Shown one piece after another: positions 18,322 through 28,147 of a DNA stretch of 64,000 bases. The translations under genes and the position numbers were made by a program. Every line of letters begins with the position of its first letter. The stretch's first letter is position 1. Source of the stretch: an uncultured Rhodobiaceae bacterium (GTDB lineage: Bacteria; Pseudomonadota; Alphaproteobacteria; RS24); the NCBI GenBank assembly GCA_937907245.1, contig CALCUM010000002.1, positions 434,001-498,000 on the forward strand, in the 5' to 3' direction. The notes under the pieces were generated by a model, which saw nothing but the letters and a program-made list of their open reading frames with translations, did not search any database and was not told the DNA's origin.

Positions 18322-19487
18322 GCCGAACTTACCTCGATTATAACGCCACCGCGCCCTTGCGCCCTGAAGCGCGCGAAGCTTTGCTGGCGGCTTTGGATAT
18401 TGGCAATCCGTCTTCGGTGCATTTTGAAGGTCGCCAAGCGCGCGCCTTGGTGGAAACCGCGCGCCAAGATATCGCCGAGCTGGTGGTGGCGCATCCTGAG
18501 ACGGTAATTTTTACCTCGGGGGGCACCGAAGCCTGCAATTTGGCGTTGAATTTGCGCCAAGCGCCTGCCGCGAATGGGGGCGGTAAAATTGGCCGTATTC
18601 TAGTCAGTGCCATTGAGCATTCGGCTGTATTGGAAGCTGCCAAGTCCTCTGGTTTGCCGGCCGAAATTTTGCCTGTCACGGCCCATGGCGTATTGGATAT
18701 CGCGGCGCTGGAAGCCAGCTTGCAAGACCAAACGCCAGCTTTAGTTTGTGTGATGTTGGCCAATAATGAGACGGGCGTTATTCAGCCCATCGCCCAAGTG
18801 GGGGCTTTGGTGAAAGCCCACGGCAGTTTGTTGTTCTGCGATGGCGTGCAAGCCGCGGGTAAAACCCCGATAAATATGATTGCCATGGGCATAGATGCCT
18901 TAAGCCTGTCGGGCCATAAGCTAGGCGCGCCGATGGGCGTCGGGGCATTGGTCACACGGCCTGGCGTTGTGGTGCCGCCGCAGCTTATCGGCGGCGGACA
19001 AGAACTAGGGCGCCGCGCTGGCTCCGAAAACATCTCCGGTATTGCTGCCTTTGCCGCCGCCGCGCGCGCCGCGAAGGCGGGGCTGGAAGCCTTTCAAGGC
19101 TTGGCCGCGCAACGCGATGCGATGGAAGCCGCTTTGCTGGCGGCACAACCAGAAGTTAAAATTTTCGGCCAGGAAGCCGAGCGCCTGGCCAATACCAGTT
19201 GCTTTGCGCTGGCGGGCTTGAGCAGCGAGGGCTTGGTGATGGGTTTGGACTTGGATGGCCTGTCGGTAAGTGCGGGTTCGGCTTGCTCCAGCGGCAAGGT
19301 GTCGCGCAGTCATGTGCTGGAAGCCATGGGCGTGTCACCCCATATCAGTAAGGCAGTGGTGCGCGTCAGTCTCGGTTGGCAAAGCCACACGCAAGACACA
19401 GATAAATTGGTAACAGCTTGGGCCAAATTGGCCGCACGGCTCGACCCTAAAAAACGTGATGTAAATTTAACCAAGGCGGCGGAGTAA
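18318..19487 (+). CDS. iscS: cysteine desulfurase, IscS/NifS class
   Basis: PLP enzyme taking sulfur from cysteine for Fe-S assembly. 389 residues. The PLP lysine is in LSGHKLGAPMG (about K202) and the persulfide Cys is C323 in SAGSACSSGKVSRSH, the long-loop class I signature. HFEGRQARALVETAR and TSGGTEACNLAL match the N-terminal family pattern. It is one of two desulfurases in this operon (the other is class II SufS), a usual arrangement in alphaproteobacteria. Coupled to iscR by an ATGA overlap. Confidence 0.93.
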   Translation: MSRTYLDYNATAPLRPEAREALLAALDIGNPSSVHFEGRQARALVETARQDIAELVVAHPETVIFTSGGTEACNLALNLRQAPAANGGGKIGRILVSAIEHSAVLEAAKSSGLPAEILPVTAHGVLDIAALEASLQDQTPALVCVMLANNETGVIQPIAQVGALVKAHGSLLFCDGVQAAGKTPINMIAMGIDALSLSGHKLGAPMGVGALVTRPGVVVPPQLIGGGQELGRRAGSENISGIAAFAAAARAAKAGLEAFQGLAAQRDAMEAALLAAQPEVKIFGQEAERLANTSCFALAGLSSEGLVMGLDLDGLSVSAGSACSSGKVSRSHVLEAMGVSPHISKAVVRVSLGWQSHTQDTDKLVTAWAKLAARLDPKKRDVNLTKAAE

Positions 19488-19490
19488 ACC

Positions 19491-19532
19491 ATGAGCGAAG
19501 CGAAAGCATCGATGAGCGAAGCGAAAGCATCG
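19491..19532 (+). repeat. 21-bp tandem duplication at the sufB start codon
   Basis: Two perfect tandem 21-bp copies (19491-19511 and 19512-19532) begin with ATGAGCGAAGCG and encode MSEAKAS twice. They duplicate the start codon in frame. Only the first ATG has a Shine-Dalgarno, because the sequence before the second is the end of copy 1. Confidence 0.95.
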
Positions 19533-20993
19533 ATAGACAAAGAAACCGTGGAGCAGGTCGCCCAATTTGGTGGGGAGCATTATAAATATGGCTTCACCAC
19601 AGAAATTGATATGGATCGCGTTGAGAACGGCTTAAGCGAAGATATCATTCGGTTTATCTCGGCTAAAAAAGAAGAGCCACAATGGCTGCTCGACTGGCGC
19701 CTAGACGCTTATGAGCGCTGGCTGACCATGGAGGAGCCGGAGTGGGCGCATGTCGATTATCCAAAAATCGACTATCAAGACTTATGCTATTACGCGGCTC
19801 CTAAGTCGATGGAAGATGGCCCTAAAAGCCTCGATGAAGTGGATCCGGAGCTGTTGAAAACCTATAAGAAGCTTGGCATTCCGCTGATTGAACAAGAAAT
19901 GCTGGCGGGCGTGCGCAAAGTTGCGGTCGATGCGGTGTTTGACAGCGTATCGGTTGGCACGACGTTTCGCGATGAGCTGGCCAAAGATGGCGTTATTTTT
20001 TGCTCGTTCTCGGAAGCCGTAAAAGAGCATCCAGACTTGGTGCAAAAATATCTCGGCTCCGTGGTTCCAAAATCGGACAATTATTTCACCGCCTTGAACT
20101 CGGCCGTGTTCTCTGATGGCTCGTTTGTTTACATTCCGCCGGGCGTTCGGTGCCCGATGGAACTCTCGACTTACTTCCGCATCAATGAGGCCAATACCGG
20201 ACAATTTGAGCGCACATTGGTGATTGCCGATAAGGGGTCTTACGTCAGTTATTTGGAAGGCTGCACGGCGCCGATGCGCGACGAAAATCAATTGCACGCC
20301 GCTGTGGTAGAATTGGTGGCGCTGGAAGATGCCGAAATTAAATATTCGACGGTACAAAATTGGTATCCTGGCGATGCCGATGGCAAGGGCGGAATTTATA
20401 ATTTCGTGACCAAACGTGGCGACTGCCGAGAAGACCGCGCCCGCATCAGCTGGACGCAAGTCGAGACCGGTTCGGCGGTGACGTGGAAATACCCAAGTTG
20501 CATTTTGCGCGGCGATGGCAGCTCAGGCGAGTTTTACTCGATTGCTATTTCTAATAATTTGCAGCAGGTCGATAGCGGCACCAAGATGATTCATTTGGGT
20601 AAAAACACGTCCAGCAAAATTATCTCGAAAGGTATTTCGGCAGGACGTTCTTCGAATTGCTATCGCGGGCAAGTGAGTGTGCATCCCAAGGCCGCCAATG
20701 CGCGTAATTTTACGCAGTGTGACAGCCTGCTCATCGGCGATAAATGCGCCGCCCATACGGTGCCTTATATAGAGGCGAAAAACCTCTCGGCCTTGCTGGA
20801 GCATGAGGCGACGACGTCGAAAATTAGCGACGATCAATTGTTCTTCTGCCAGCAACGCGGTCTAGATGCCGAAGAGGCTGTGGCCCTGATTGTGAACGGC
20901 TTTTGCCGTGATGTTTTACAAAACCTGCCTATGGAGTTTGCCGTGGAAGCGCAACAACTCGTGGGCATCTCCCTAGAAGGAAGCGTTGGATGA
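19491..20993 (+). CDS. sufB: Fe-S scaffold protein SufB
   Basis: Core scaffold of the SufBC2D complex. 500 residues. Family stretches include [21 protein letters not shown]-type sequence, [29 protein letters not shown] and [19 protein letters not shown]; the C-terminus is [18 protein letters not shown]. Start 19491 has GGAG about 7 nt upstream and lies 3 bp after the iscS stop. The N-terminal 14 residues are a duplicated heptapeptide (see the repeat). SufC begins inside the stop (ATGA). Confidence 0.95.
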   Translation: MSEAKASMSEAKASIDKETVEQVAQFGGEHYKYGFTTEIDMDRVENGLSEDIIRFISAKKEEPQWLLDWRLDAYERWLTMEEPEWAHVDYPKIDYQDLCYYAAPKSMEDGPKSLDEVDPELLKTYKKLGIPLIEQEMLAGVRKVAVDAVFDSVSVGTTFRDELAKDGVIFCSFSEAVKEHPDLVQKYLGSVVPKSDNYFTALNSAVFSDGSFVYIPPGVRCPMELSTYFRINEANTGQFERTLVIADKGSYVSYLEGCTAPMRDENQLHAAVVELVALEDAEIKYSTVQNWYPGDADGKGGIYNFVTKRGDCREDRARISWTQVETGSAVTWKYPSCILRGDGSSGEFYSIAISNNLQQVDSGTKMIHLGKNTSSKIISKGISAGRSSNCYRGQVSVHPKAANARNFTQCDSLLIGDKCAAHTVPYIEAKNLSALLEHEATTSKISDDQLFFCQQRGLDAEEAVALIVNGFCRDVLQNLPMEFAVEAQQLVGISLEGSVG

Positions 20994-21778
20994 GTAGTTT
21001 GCTGGATATCAAAGATTTACATGCGGGAATTACCGATAAGCCGATTATCAATGGCCTGTCGTTAAGCATTAACCCGGGCGAAGTGCATGCCATTATGGGC
21101 CCCAATGGGTCGGGTAAATCGACGTTGTCTTATGTCTTGTCGGGCAAGTCTGGCTATGAGGTCAACGGCGGGGAAATGTTGTTTGAAGGCCAAGAGCTGG
21201 CCGAAATGACCCCAGAAGCCCGCGCCATTGCGGGGCTGTTTTTGGCGTTTCAATATCCGCTAGAAATTCCGGGCGTCACCAATATGACGTTCTTGAAAAC
21301 CTCGCTGAACGCCATTCGGCGCGGTCGTGGAGAAGAAGATATGGATGCGGCGAGCTTCTTGCGTTTGGCGCGCGAAAAATCGCGAGCGCTGGGCATGGAT
21401 GACGATATGCTGCGGCGCCAATTGAACGTCGGCTTTTCGGGCGGCGAGAAAAAACGCAATGAAATTTTGCAAATGGCGATGCTGGAACCCAAGCTCGCCA
21501 TTCTCGATGAGACCGATAGTGGCCTAGATATCGATGCGCTAAAAACCGTTGCCGAGGGCGTAAATGCCTTGCGCTCGCCGGAGCGCGGCATGTTGGTAAT
21601 CACCCATTATCAGCGTTTGTTAGATTTCATTAAACCCGATGTCGTGCATGTGATGGCCAAGGGCCAGATTGTAAAATCGGGCGGGCCGGAGTTGGCGCTG
21701 GAGCTGGAAAAATCTGGCTATGCAGAATATGTCGGCGGCGCCGATGCTGCGAGTGCAGGAAGCCCAGCCCATGCTTGA
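20990..21778 (+). CDS. sufC: Fe-S assembly ATPase SufC
   Basis: ABC-type ATPase that drives the SufBCD scaffold; soluble. 262 residues. Walker [10 protein letters not shown] (about 38), ABC signature FSGGEKKR (SufC type), Walker [13 protein letters not shown] and switch His ITHYQRLL. The start overlaps the sufB stop (ATGA). The last 15 residues ([11 protein letters not shown]) are an Ala-rich extension running into sufD. Confidence 0.96.
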   Translation: MSSLLDIKDLHAGITDKPIINGLSLSINPGEVHAIMGPNGSGKSTLSYVLSGKSGYEVNGGEMLFEGQELAEMTPEARAIAGLFLAFQYPLEIPGVTNMTFLKTSLNAIRRGRGEEDMDAASFLRLAREKSRALGMDDDMLRRQLNVGFSGGEKKRNEILQMAMLEPKLAILDETDSGLDIDALKTVAEGVNALRSPERGMLVITHYQRLLDFIKPDVVHVMAKGQIVKSGGPELALELEKSGYAEYVGGADAASAGSPAHA

Positions 21779-22979
21779 TGCGCAAGCCCATTTCGAGCAA
21801 ATACGTGACACATTGCCAGGCGACGGCCAAGCGCGCGCCGCAACCTTGGCTGCGGCTGAGGCTGTGGGCCTGCCGACACGCCGGGTGGAGAGCTGGCATT
21901 ATACCGACTTGGCACGGCTGTTAAAATCAGGCGAGACGGCTGTGGTCCGAGCGGTTGATTTTTCCAGCGTCGAGGCCTTAGAGGCGCATTTTGAGAACGG
22001 CGTTTTGCAAAGCGAGCCGCAAGCAGACGGGCTGCAAATTACGCCATTTCTGGGCACGCTAGCGAGCCCAGATGCGCCATCGCCAGATAATGTGATGGCC
22101 AATTACAATCACGCCTTGGCGCAAAACGGTTTGACGGCGGAAGTATCTGGCACCTTGGCTCACCCGTTGGTTATCCGCACCAGCGGTTCGGAGCCCGTGC
22201 ATTTGGCGCATAAAATTAGCCTCGCGGCTGGCGCTAAAGCGGTCTTGGTAGATGATCATATGGCGACCGGCTATAGCAATGTGGTGTTCGATATCACGTT
22301 GGGCGAGGGCGCGGAATTAACGCTTTTGCGTTCGCAACAGGCAGGCCATCAAGTGGGCCTCAGCCATGTGACGCTAGAGCAAGATGCAAAATATAAATCG
22401 GTCGCGATGATTAGCGGCGGCACTTTGGCGCGCCATGAAGCGCATGTCTCCTTAAAGGCGGCGCAGGCCCATGCGGAATTGCACTCGGCGGTTCTGGGAC
22501 ACGGTCTATCGAAGGCCGCTACCCATGCCGATTTCACTTATGTGATTGAACATCAGGCAGCCGATACATCGAGCCATACCAGTGCTTATAATGTGCTAGA
22601 CGGCAACGCGCGCGGCGTGTTTCAGGGCAAGATTATCGTCCGCCCCGATGCGCAGCGCGTTGACGCGCAAATGCAAACACGGGCGATGATGTTATCGGAA
22701 GGCGCCGAGATGGACGCCAAGCCCGAGCTAGAAATCTATGCCGATGATGTGGTTTGCGCGCATGGCTCAGCCATTGGCGAATTGGACCGGGATGCGCTGT
22801 TCTTCTTGCGCTCGCGCGGGCTCGACGAAGCCAGCGCGCGCCACCTTTTGGTCGCGGCTTTTTTGGAGCAAGTGACAACGCATATTGACGACGAAGGCTT
22901 GAGCGAGATTATGCGTGGGCTGGTGGACGCAAAAATTAACACGCTTTTAGGCAATTTTAACGGCGGTGCTAGCGCATGA
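21771..22979 (+). CDS. sufD: Fe-S assembly protein SufD
   Basis: Partner of SufB in the scaffold. From ATG 21771 ([11 protein letters not shown]) it has 402 residues; AGGA at 21757-21760 and an 8-bp overlap with sufC support this start, though in-frame ATGs at 21744 and 21720 are possible. Family features: GLPTRRVESWHYTDL near the N-terminus, a beta-helix core, YNVLDGNARGVFQGKIIVRPDAQRV-type sequence, and the C-terminal CAHGSAIGELDRDALFFLRSRGLDEASAR, diagnostic for SufB/SufD. Confidence 0.93.
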   Translation: MLDAQAHFEQIRDTLPGDGQARAATLAAAEAVGLPTRRVESWHYTDLARLLKSGETAVVRAVDFSSVEALEAHFENGVLQSEPQADGLQITPFLGTLASPDAPSPDNVMANYNHALAQNGLTAEVSGTLAHPLVIRTSGSEPVHLAHKISLAAGAKAVLVDDHMATGYSNVVFDITLGEGAELTLLRSQQAGHQVGLSHVTLEQDAKYKSVAMISGGTLARHEAHVSLKAAQAHAELHSAVLGHGLSKAATHADFTYVIEHQAADTSSHTSAYNVLDGNARGVFQGKIIVRPDAQRVDAQMQTRAMMLSEGAEMDAKPELEIYADDVVCAHGSAIGELDRDALFFLRSRGLDEASARHLLVAAFLEQVTTHIDDEGLSEIMRGLVDAKINTLLGNFNGGASA

Positions 22980-23005
22980 GCCAATCGGTAAAGGAAGGCG
23001 CAAAC

Positions 23006-24226
23006 ATGGCGTTTGACGTTCAAGAAATCCGCAAAGACTTCCCCGTTCTCAGCTCTGAGGTATACGGCAAGCCATTGGTTTATCTAGATAATGCAGCCTC
23101 GGCACAAAAGCCTTTGCAGGTTATCGACCGGATGAGCCATTTCTCGACCTATGAATATGCCAATGTGCATCGCGGGCTTCACTATCTCTCCAATCAGGCG
23201 ACCCATGCTTTTGAGGCGGCACGCGAAACCACGCGGGCGTTTTTAAATGCGGCGACGAGCGAGCAGATTATTTTTACCGGTGGCGCCACGGACGCGATTA
23301 ATTTGGTCGCTTATGGTTTCCTAGAGCCGCAAATCCAAGAAGGCGATGAAATTATTCTGTCGGAGATGGAGCATCACTCCAATATCGTGCCATGGCACTT
23401 TATGCGCGAGCGCCATGGGGCGGTGCTGAAATGGGTGCCAGTAACAGACGAAGGCGAGCTGGACATGCAAGCCTATGAGGCAGCGTTTAGCCCGCGAACA
23501 AAATTCGTGGCGCTGACGCAAATGTCGAATGCGCTCGGCACGATTACGCCATCGAGACAATTGGTCGATATCGCGCATAAAAACGGCGTGCCGATATTGC
23601 TGGATGGCTGCCAAGGCGCGGTGCATTTGAAAAATGACATGCAAGCACTCGATGCCGACTTCTATGTATTTTCAGGCCATAAAGTTTATGGCCCAACAGG
23701 TATCGGCGTTTTATATGGCAAGGCCGACGCACTAGCTGCCATGCGCCCGTTTCGGGGCGGCGGCGAAATGATCCGTGAAGTCTCTAAGGACGTGATTACT
23801 TATGGCGACGCGCCGCATCGCTTTGAAGCCGGCACGCCGCCGATTGTAGAAGTCATCGGCCTTGGGGAAGCCTTGAACTATATGATGGACGTCGGATTTG
23901 ACGCGATGCAGACGCATGAAAATGCCCTGCGCGACCACGCCATGGAAGCCGTGGGCGCCATCAACCGCGTGAAAATTTATGGCACGGCAAAAAACAAAGG
24001 CGCGATTGTCTCCTTTGGCGTGGAGGGTATTCACCCGCATGATTTGGCCACGGTCATCGACCGAGCGGGTGTGGCTGTGCGGGCGGGGCACCATTGTGCG
24101 CAGCCTTTGATGCAAAGATTTAATGTGCCAGCCACCGCACGCGCCTCGTTTGCCGTGTATAATACGCATGACGATGTAGACGCTTTGGCCAAAGCCTTGC
24201 ATAAAGCGATAGAATTTTTTGGATAG
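23006..24226 (+). CDS. sufS: cysteine desulfurase SufS (class II)
   Basis: Supplies persulfide sulfur to the Suf scaffold. I chose ATG 23006 (MAFDVQEIRKDFP) because GGAAGG precedes it at good spacing and SufS proteins usually begin here; ATG 22976, which overlaps the sufD stop as ATGA, would add 10 residues. 406 residues. PLP Lys is in VFSGHKVYGPTGIG; the catalytic Cys is in RAGHHCAQPLM (about C364) near the C-terminus, the class II position. No sufE or sufU is seen between suf genes. Confidence 0.94.
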   Translation: MAFDVQEIRKDFPVLSSEVYGKPLVYLDNAASAQKPLQVIDRMSHFSTYEYANVHRGLHYLSNQATHAFEAARETTRAFLNAATSEQIIFTGGATDAINLVAYGFLEPQIQEGDEIILSEMEHHSNIVPWHFMRERHGAVLKWVPVTDEGELDMQAYEAAFSPRTKFVALTQMSNALGTITPSRQLVDIAHKNGVPILLDGCQGAVHLKNDMQALDADFYVFSGHKVYGPTGIGVLYGKADALAAMRPFRGGGEMIREVSKDVITYGDAPHRFEAGTPPIVEVIGLGEALNYMMDVGFDAMQTHENALRDHAMEAVGAINRVKIYGTAKNKGAIVSFGVEGIHPHDLATVIDRAGVAVRAGHHCAQPLMQRFNVPATARASFAVYNTHDDVDALAKALHKAIEFFG

Positions 24227-24232
24227 GATCCG

Positions 24233-24631
24233 ATGAGCGAAGATAAAGAAATGCCCGTAATTGACACGTCTGCGCCGCAAAGCGCCAGCGAAGAACCTGT
24301 GCCAATAGATGAGCTATCGCCAGAAATGGCGGCGCTGACGGACGAAGTTATTGGTGCGCTGAAAAGCGTTTATGACCCTGAAATTCCGGTCGATGTGTAT
24401 GAGCTGGGGCTGATTTACCGGGTCGATATTTCTGACGATCGCGATATCACCATTGATATGACGTTGACCGCGCCCGGTTGTCCGGTGGCCGAACATATGC
24501 CGCGCTGGGTAGAAGACGCTGTGCGCTCGGTGGACGGGGTTGGCGATGTTGTGGTAGAGATGACTTTCGAGCCGCCTTGGGATCCAAGCCGCATGTCGGA
24601 TGAAGCCCGCGTCGCGTTGAATATGTTTTAA
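24233..24631 (+). CDS. sufT: SufT-like MIP18/DUF59 Fe-S assembly protein
   Basis: 132 residues. An acidic N-terminal tail (about 1-35) is followed by the DUF59/MIP18 domain: VIGALKSVYDPEIPVDVYELGLIYRV-type start, then TLTAPGCPVAEHMP with the conserved Cys, and VDGVGDVVVEMTFEPPWDPSRMS. Members help mature or deliver Fe-S clusters and are standard in alphaproteobacterial suf operons. It starts 6 bp after sufS. Confidence 0.9.
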   Translation: MSEDKEMPVIDTSAPQSASEEPVPIDELSPEMAALTDEVIGALKSVYDPEIPVDVYELGLIYRVDISDDRDITIDMTLTAPGCPVAEHMPRWVEDAVRSVDGVGDVVVEMTFEPPWDPSRMSDEARVALNMF

Positions 24632-24672
24632 GTAATTTTGCATTTGCCTTTTAATTTGAACAGAAGAGACCG

Positions 24673-25047
24673 ATGAGCCAAGTATTTGAAATGCCGAAAG
24701 CGATTACGCTAACCGAACGCGCCGCAGCGCGCGTGAAGGATATTATGGCGCGCGCGGAAACCACTCAAATCGGAATTCGCGTGGGCGTGAAAAACGGCGG
24801 CTGCGCAGGCATGGAATACACGATGGAATATGCCGAAGAAAAAGGCCCACTCGACGAAGTGATTGTCGACCAAGGGGTCACGGTGCTTATCGACCCAAAG
24901 GCGATTTTGTTTTTGCTCGGCACACAAATGGATTATGAGGCCGACAAACTGTCAGCCGGTTTCGTGTTCAACAATCCAAACCAGACCGATGCCTGCGGTT
25001 GCGGCGAAAGCGTTACGATTGTGCCGGCCGAACGTCCCGTCTCTTAA
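24673..25047 (+). CDS. sufA: A-type Fe-S carrier (SufA/IscA/HesB family)
   Basis: 124 residues. Carries a cluster to apo-proteins. The three conserved ligands are present: C44 in GGCAGMEY and C108/C110 in DACGCGES at the C-terminus. A short leader (about 10 residues) precedes ITLTERAAARVKDIM. It is the last suf gene; tesB follows after a 26-bp gap with its own AGGA, so it may be co-transcribed. Confidence 0.93.
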   Translation: MSQVFEMPKAITLTERAAARVKDIMARAETTQIGIRVGVKNGGCAGMEYTMEYAEEKGPLDEVIVDQGVTVLIDPKAILFLLGTQMDYEADKLSAGFVFNNPNQTDACGCGESVTIVPAERPVS

Positions 25048-25073
25048 TTAAGACGCAAAATTTAGGAAAAAAA

Positions 25074-25931
25074 ATGGATCAATCCTTAGAGATGATTTTA
25101 GAGCTGCTGAAACTTGAGCGGCTAGAAGTAAACCTATTTCGTGGCCAAAGCCCCAACGAAAAGCGCCAACGCGTGTTTGGTGGCCAAGTGTTGGGCCAAG
25201 CCCTCATGTCGGCCTGCTATACGGTAGACGATATGTTTTGCCACAGTTTTCACAGCTATTTCTTGCGCCCTGGCGATCCTGAGACGCCGATTATCTATGA
25301 AGTGGATACCGCTCGCGATGGCCGTAGTTTTGCCTCGCGGCGCATTGTTGCCATTCAGCACGGAAAACAAATTTTTAATATGTCGGCAAGTTTCCAGCGC
25401 AAGGAAGAAGGCCGCGAACACCAAATGCAAATGCCTTATGCGCCCGACCCAGAATCGCTAAAAAGCGAACATGAAATGCGCGCAGAAAATGCCGATAAAA
25501 TTCCCGAAGCTTTCCGCGAGAGCTGGTTGCGGCGTCGCCCGTTTGAAATCCGCCCGGTTAGCCCAAAGGATATGTTCAATCCAGAGCCGTCTGAGCCGCG
25601 CAATATTGTTTGGGTCAAAGTCGACCCTGGTATGCCCAAAGATTTTGCGACCAATCAAGCGATGCTCGCCTATATATCCGACACATCTTTGTTGGATACG
25701 GCCATGCGTCCGCATGCTTTGAGCTATATTAATCCGAAACTACAATCGGCTAGTCTCGACCATGCCATGTGGTTCTACCATGAGTTTGAAGCCAATGATT
25801 GGCTGCTCTATGTGCAAGAAAGCCCAGCCTCGGCAGGCGGGCGTGGCATGAACTTCGGCCATTTCTTTACCCGCGATGGCAAGCTCATCGCCACCGCCGC
25901 GCAAGAAGGCCTTATTCGGGTTCGCGATTAA
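25074..25931 (+). CDS. tesB: acyl-CoA thioesterase II
   Basis: Hydrolyses acyl-CoA to fatty acid and CoA. 285 residues from ATG 25074 ([12 protein letters not shown]), with AGGA upstream. Double-hotdog fold with the TesB signatures [12 protein letters not shown] near the N-terminus and [21 protein letters not shown] (catalytic Asp), then [22 protein letters not shown]. The stop overlaps that of the convergent mutase gene by 4 bp, so this is the end of the plus-strand block. Confidence 0.93.
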   Translation: MDQSLEMILELLKLERLEVNLFRGQSPNEKRQRVFGGQVLGQALMSACYTVDDMFCHSFHSYFLRPGDPETPIIYEVDTARDGRSFASRRIVAIQHGKQIFNMSASFQRKEEGREHQMQMPYAPDPESLKSEHEMRAENADKIPEAFRESWLRRRPFEIRPVSPKDMFNPEPSEPRNIVWVKVDPGMPKDFATNQAMLAYISDTSLLDTAMRPHALSYINPKLQSASLDHAMWFYHEFEANDWLLYVQESPASAGGRGMNFGHFFTRDGKLIATAAQEGLIRVRD

Positions 25932-28135
25932 GCGGTTTCATTATGGCCTAAATGGGCGGTGAGGGTTGAAATCATCTCGGCCGCCGCATCGGGTATTACG
26001 GTGCCTGGCGGGAAGATGGCCTTGGCGCCAGCGTCTCTTAACGCATCAAAATCTTGCGGTGGAATAACCCCGCCAACCGTCACCATCATATCGCTATGAC
26101 CCAAAGCGGCCAAGGCATCGCGCAATTCAGGCACCAAAGTTAAGTGGCCTGCCGCCAGCGAGCTAACACCAACAATTTGCACGCCTGCCGCAATGGCATC
26201 TTTGGCGGCTTCTTCTGGCGTTTGAAACAAAGCGCCCGCGACGACCTTAAAGCCCAAATCGGCCAAAGCTGTGGCGACGACTTTTTGTCCGCGGTCGTGG
26301 CCATCTTGACCCATTTTGGCGAGATAGATAGACGGCGCTTGGCCTTCGCGTTCGCTAAAGCGGGTGACCATGTCGCGAACTTTTAAAATACTTGGGTCGG
26401 TATTGCCGAAGTCTTTGCCATAAACGTCGGAGATGACTTGTGGCTTGGCTTCGTGGCGGTTGTAGACCACTTCTAGAGCCAAAGAAATTTCGCCAACGGT
26501 CGCTTTGGCTCGCGCCGCGTTAACGGCTAAGGTCAGCAGATTGTTTTCCATTCCGCTGGCTTGGGCGTTTTGCGCAGACGCCGTTAAGGCGGCGAGGGCG
26601 GCTTGCACAGCCGCTTCATCGCGCGAGGCTTTCAGCTCTTTCAAACGCTCGATTTGGGCGGTACGAACCGCGGAATTGTCGACTTTTAAAACATCGACGG
26701 GGTCTTCGTTTTCGAGGCGGAATTTATTCACCCCAACCACCGTTTGTCGGCCGCAATCGATGCGCGCTTGCGTGCGCGCGGCGGCTTCTTCAATGCGCAT
26801 TTTAGGAATGCCTTGCTCGATGGCCGCGGCCATACCGCCTAATTTTTCGACTTCCTGAATATGGCCGAGCGCTTTAGCGGCCAAATCATGCGTCAGTTTT
26901 TCCACAAAGTAACTGCCGCCCCAAGGGTCGATGACTTTGGTGGTATTGCTTTCCATTTGCAGCATCAACTGCGTATTGCGCGCAATGCGCGCAGAGAAAT
27001 CTGTCGGCAAAGCCAGCGCTTCATCGAAGCTATTGGTATGCAAAGACTGCGTATGGCCTTGCGTGGAGGCCATGGCCTCGATGCAGGTGCGCACGGAATT
27101 ATTGTAAATATCTTGCGCGGTCAGGCTCCAGCCCGAGGTTTGACTATGCGTGCGCAAAGCCAGCGATTTGGGATTTTGGGCGCCAAGCCCTTGCATCAAT
27201 TGTGCCCAAAGCAAACGCGCGGCGCGCATTTTGGCAATCTCCATGAAGAAATCCATGCCAATCGCCCAGAAAAACGACAAGCGCGGGGCAAAGGCATCAA
27301 TATCCAAACCAGTTTCCATGCCCGCGCGCACGTATTCCACGCCATCGGCTAGCGTATAGGCCAGCTCTAGGTCAGCCGTCGCGCCAGCTTCTTGAATGTG
27401 ATAGCCGGAGATGGATATCGAGTTGAACTTCGGCATGTTTTGCGACGTATAGGCGAAAATATCCGAGATGATGCGCATGCTTGGCTTGGGCGGATAAATA
27501 TAGGTATTGCGAACCATGAACTCTTTCAAAATATCGTTCTGAATGGTGCCCGCCAGCTTATCTGGGCTGACGCCTTGTTCTTCGGCGGCCACGATATAAA
27601 GCGCCATAATGGGCAAAACGGCGCCATTCATGGTCATGGAAACCGACATCGTGTCTAACGGAATACCGTCAAAGAGCGTGCGCATGTCGAGGATGGAATC
27701 AATCGCCACACCGGCCATGCCTACATCGCCTGCCACGCGCGGATGGTCGCTGTCATAGCCACGGTGGGTGGCTAGGTCAAAGGCTACCGAGAGGCCTTTC
27801 TGGCCGGCCTTTAAATTGCGACGATAGAAAGCGTTCGATTTTTCAGCCGTCGAGAAGCCAGCATATTGGCGCACCGTCCAAGGTTTATTGACATACATGG
27901 TAGCGTAAGGGCCGCGGATATAGGGCGCGATACCCGGAAAGCTATCGAGATAAGGCAGGGCGTCTCGGTCGCTTGGCGTATATAGCGGTTTGACATCAAT
28001 GCCTTCCGGTGTGTTTCGTTGGCTTGCACCACTGCGATTCGTTTGCGCGTCTTGGGCCGCAGATTGCCAGCTCACCAAATCGCCTTTGGTGGTCAGCGAG
28101 AGGGGGCGTTTTGAAAAATCAGGTAATTGGCTCAT
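25928..28135 (-). CDS. mutB: methylmalonyl-CoA mutase, large (catalytic) subunit
   Basis: Adenosylcobalamin enzyme interconverting methylmalonyl-CoA and succinyl-CoA, used for propionyl-CoA and branched-chain breakdown. 735 residues. TIM-barrel substrate domain ([42 protein letters not shown]-type) and a C-terminal B12 domain with DxHxxG in [11 protein letters not shown] (about 610-616). The small subunit gene is 12 bp upstream. No epimerase, meaB or propionyl-CoA carboxylase is in the window. Confidence 0.96.
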   Translation of the reverse strand: MSQLPDFSKRPLSLTTKGDLVSWQSAAQDAQTNRSGASQRNTPEGIDVKPLYTPSDRDALPYLDSFPGIAPYIRGPYATMYVNKPWTVRQYAGFSTAEKSNAFYRRNLKAGQKGLSVAFDLATHRGYDSDHPRVAGDVGMAGVAIDSILDMRTLFDGIPLDTMSVSMTMNGAVLPIMALYIVAAEEQGVSPDKLAGTIQNDILKEFMVRNTYIYPPKPSMRIISDIFAYTSQNMPKFNSISISGYHIQEAGATADLELAYTLADGVEYVRAGMETGLDIDAFAPRLSFFWAIGMDFFMEIAKMRAARLLWAQLMQGLGAQNPKSLALRTHSQTSGWSLTAQDIYNNSVRTCIEAMASTQGHTQSLHTNSFDEALALPTDFSARIARNTQLMLQMESNTTKVIDPWGGSYFVEKLTHDLAAKALGHIQEVEKLGGMAAAIEQGIPKMRIEEAAARTQARIDCGRQTVVGVNKFRLENEDPVDVLKVDNSAVRTAQIERLKELKASRDEAAVQAALAALTASAQNAQASGMENNLLTLAVNAARAKATVGEISLALEVVYNRHEAKPQVISDVYGKDFGNTDPSILKVRDMVTRFSEREGQAPSIYLAKMGQDGHDRGQKVVATALADLGFKVVAGALFQTPEEAAKDAIAAGVQIVGVSSLAAGHLTLVPELRDALAALGHSDMMVTVGGVIPPQDFDALRDAGAKAIFPPGTVIPDAAAEMISTLTAHLGHNETA

Positions 28136-28147
28136 TTCATGTCTCCC

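Noticed and set aside
19782-20459. 225-codon open frame antisense to sufB
   Set aside because: Shadow of a strongly supported gene; no family pattern or Shine-Dalgarno.
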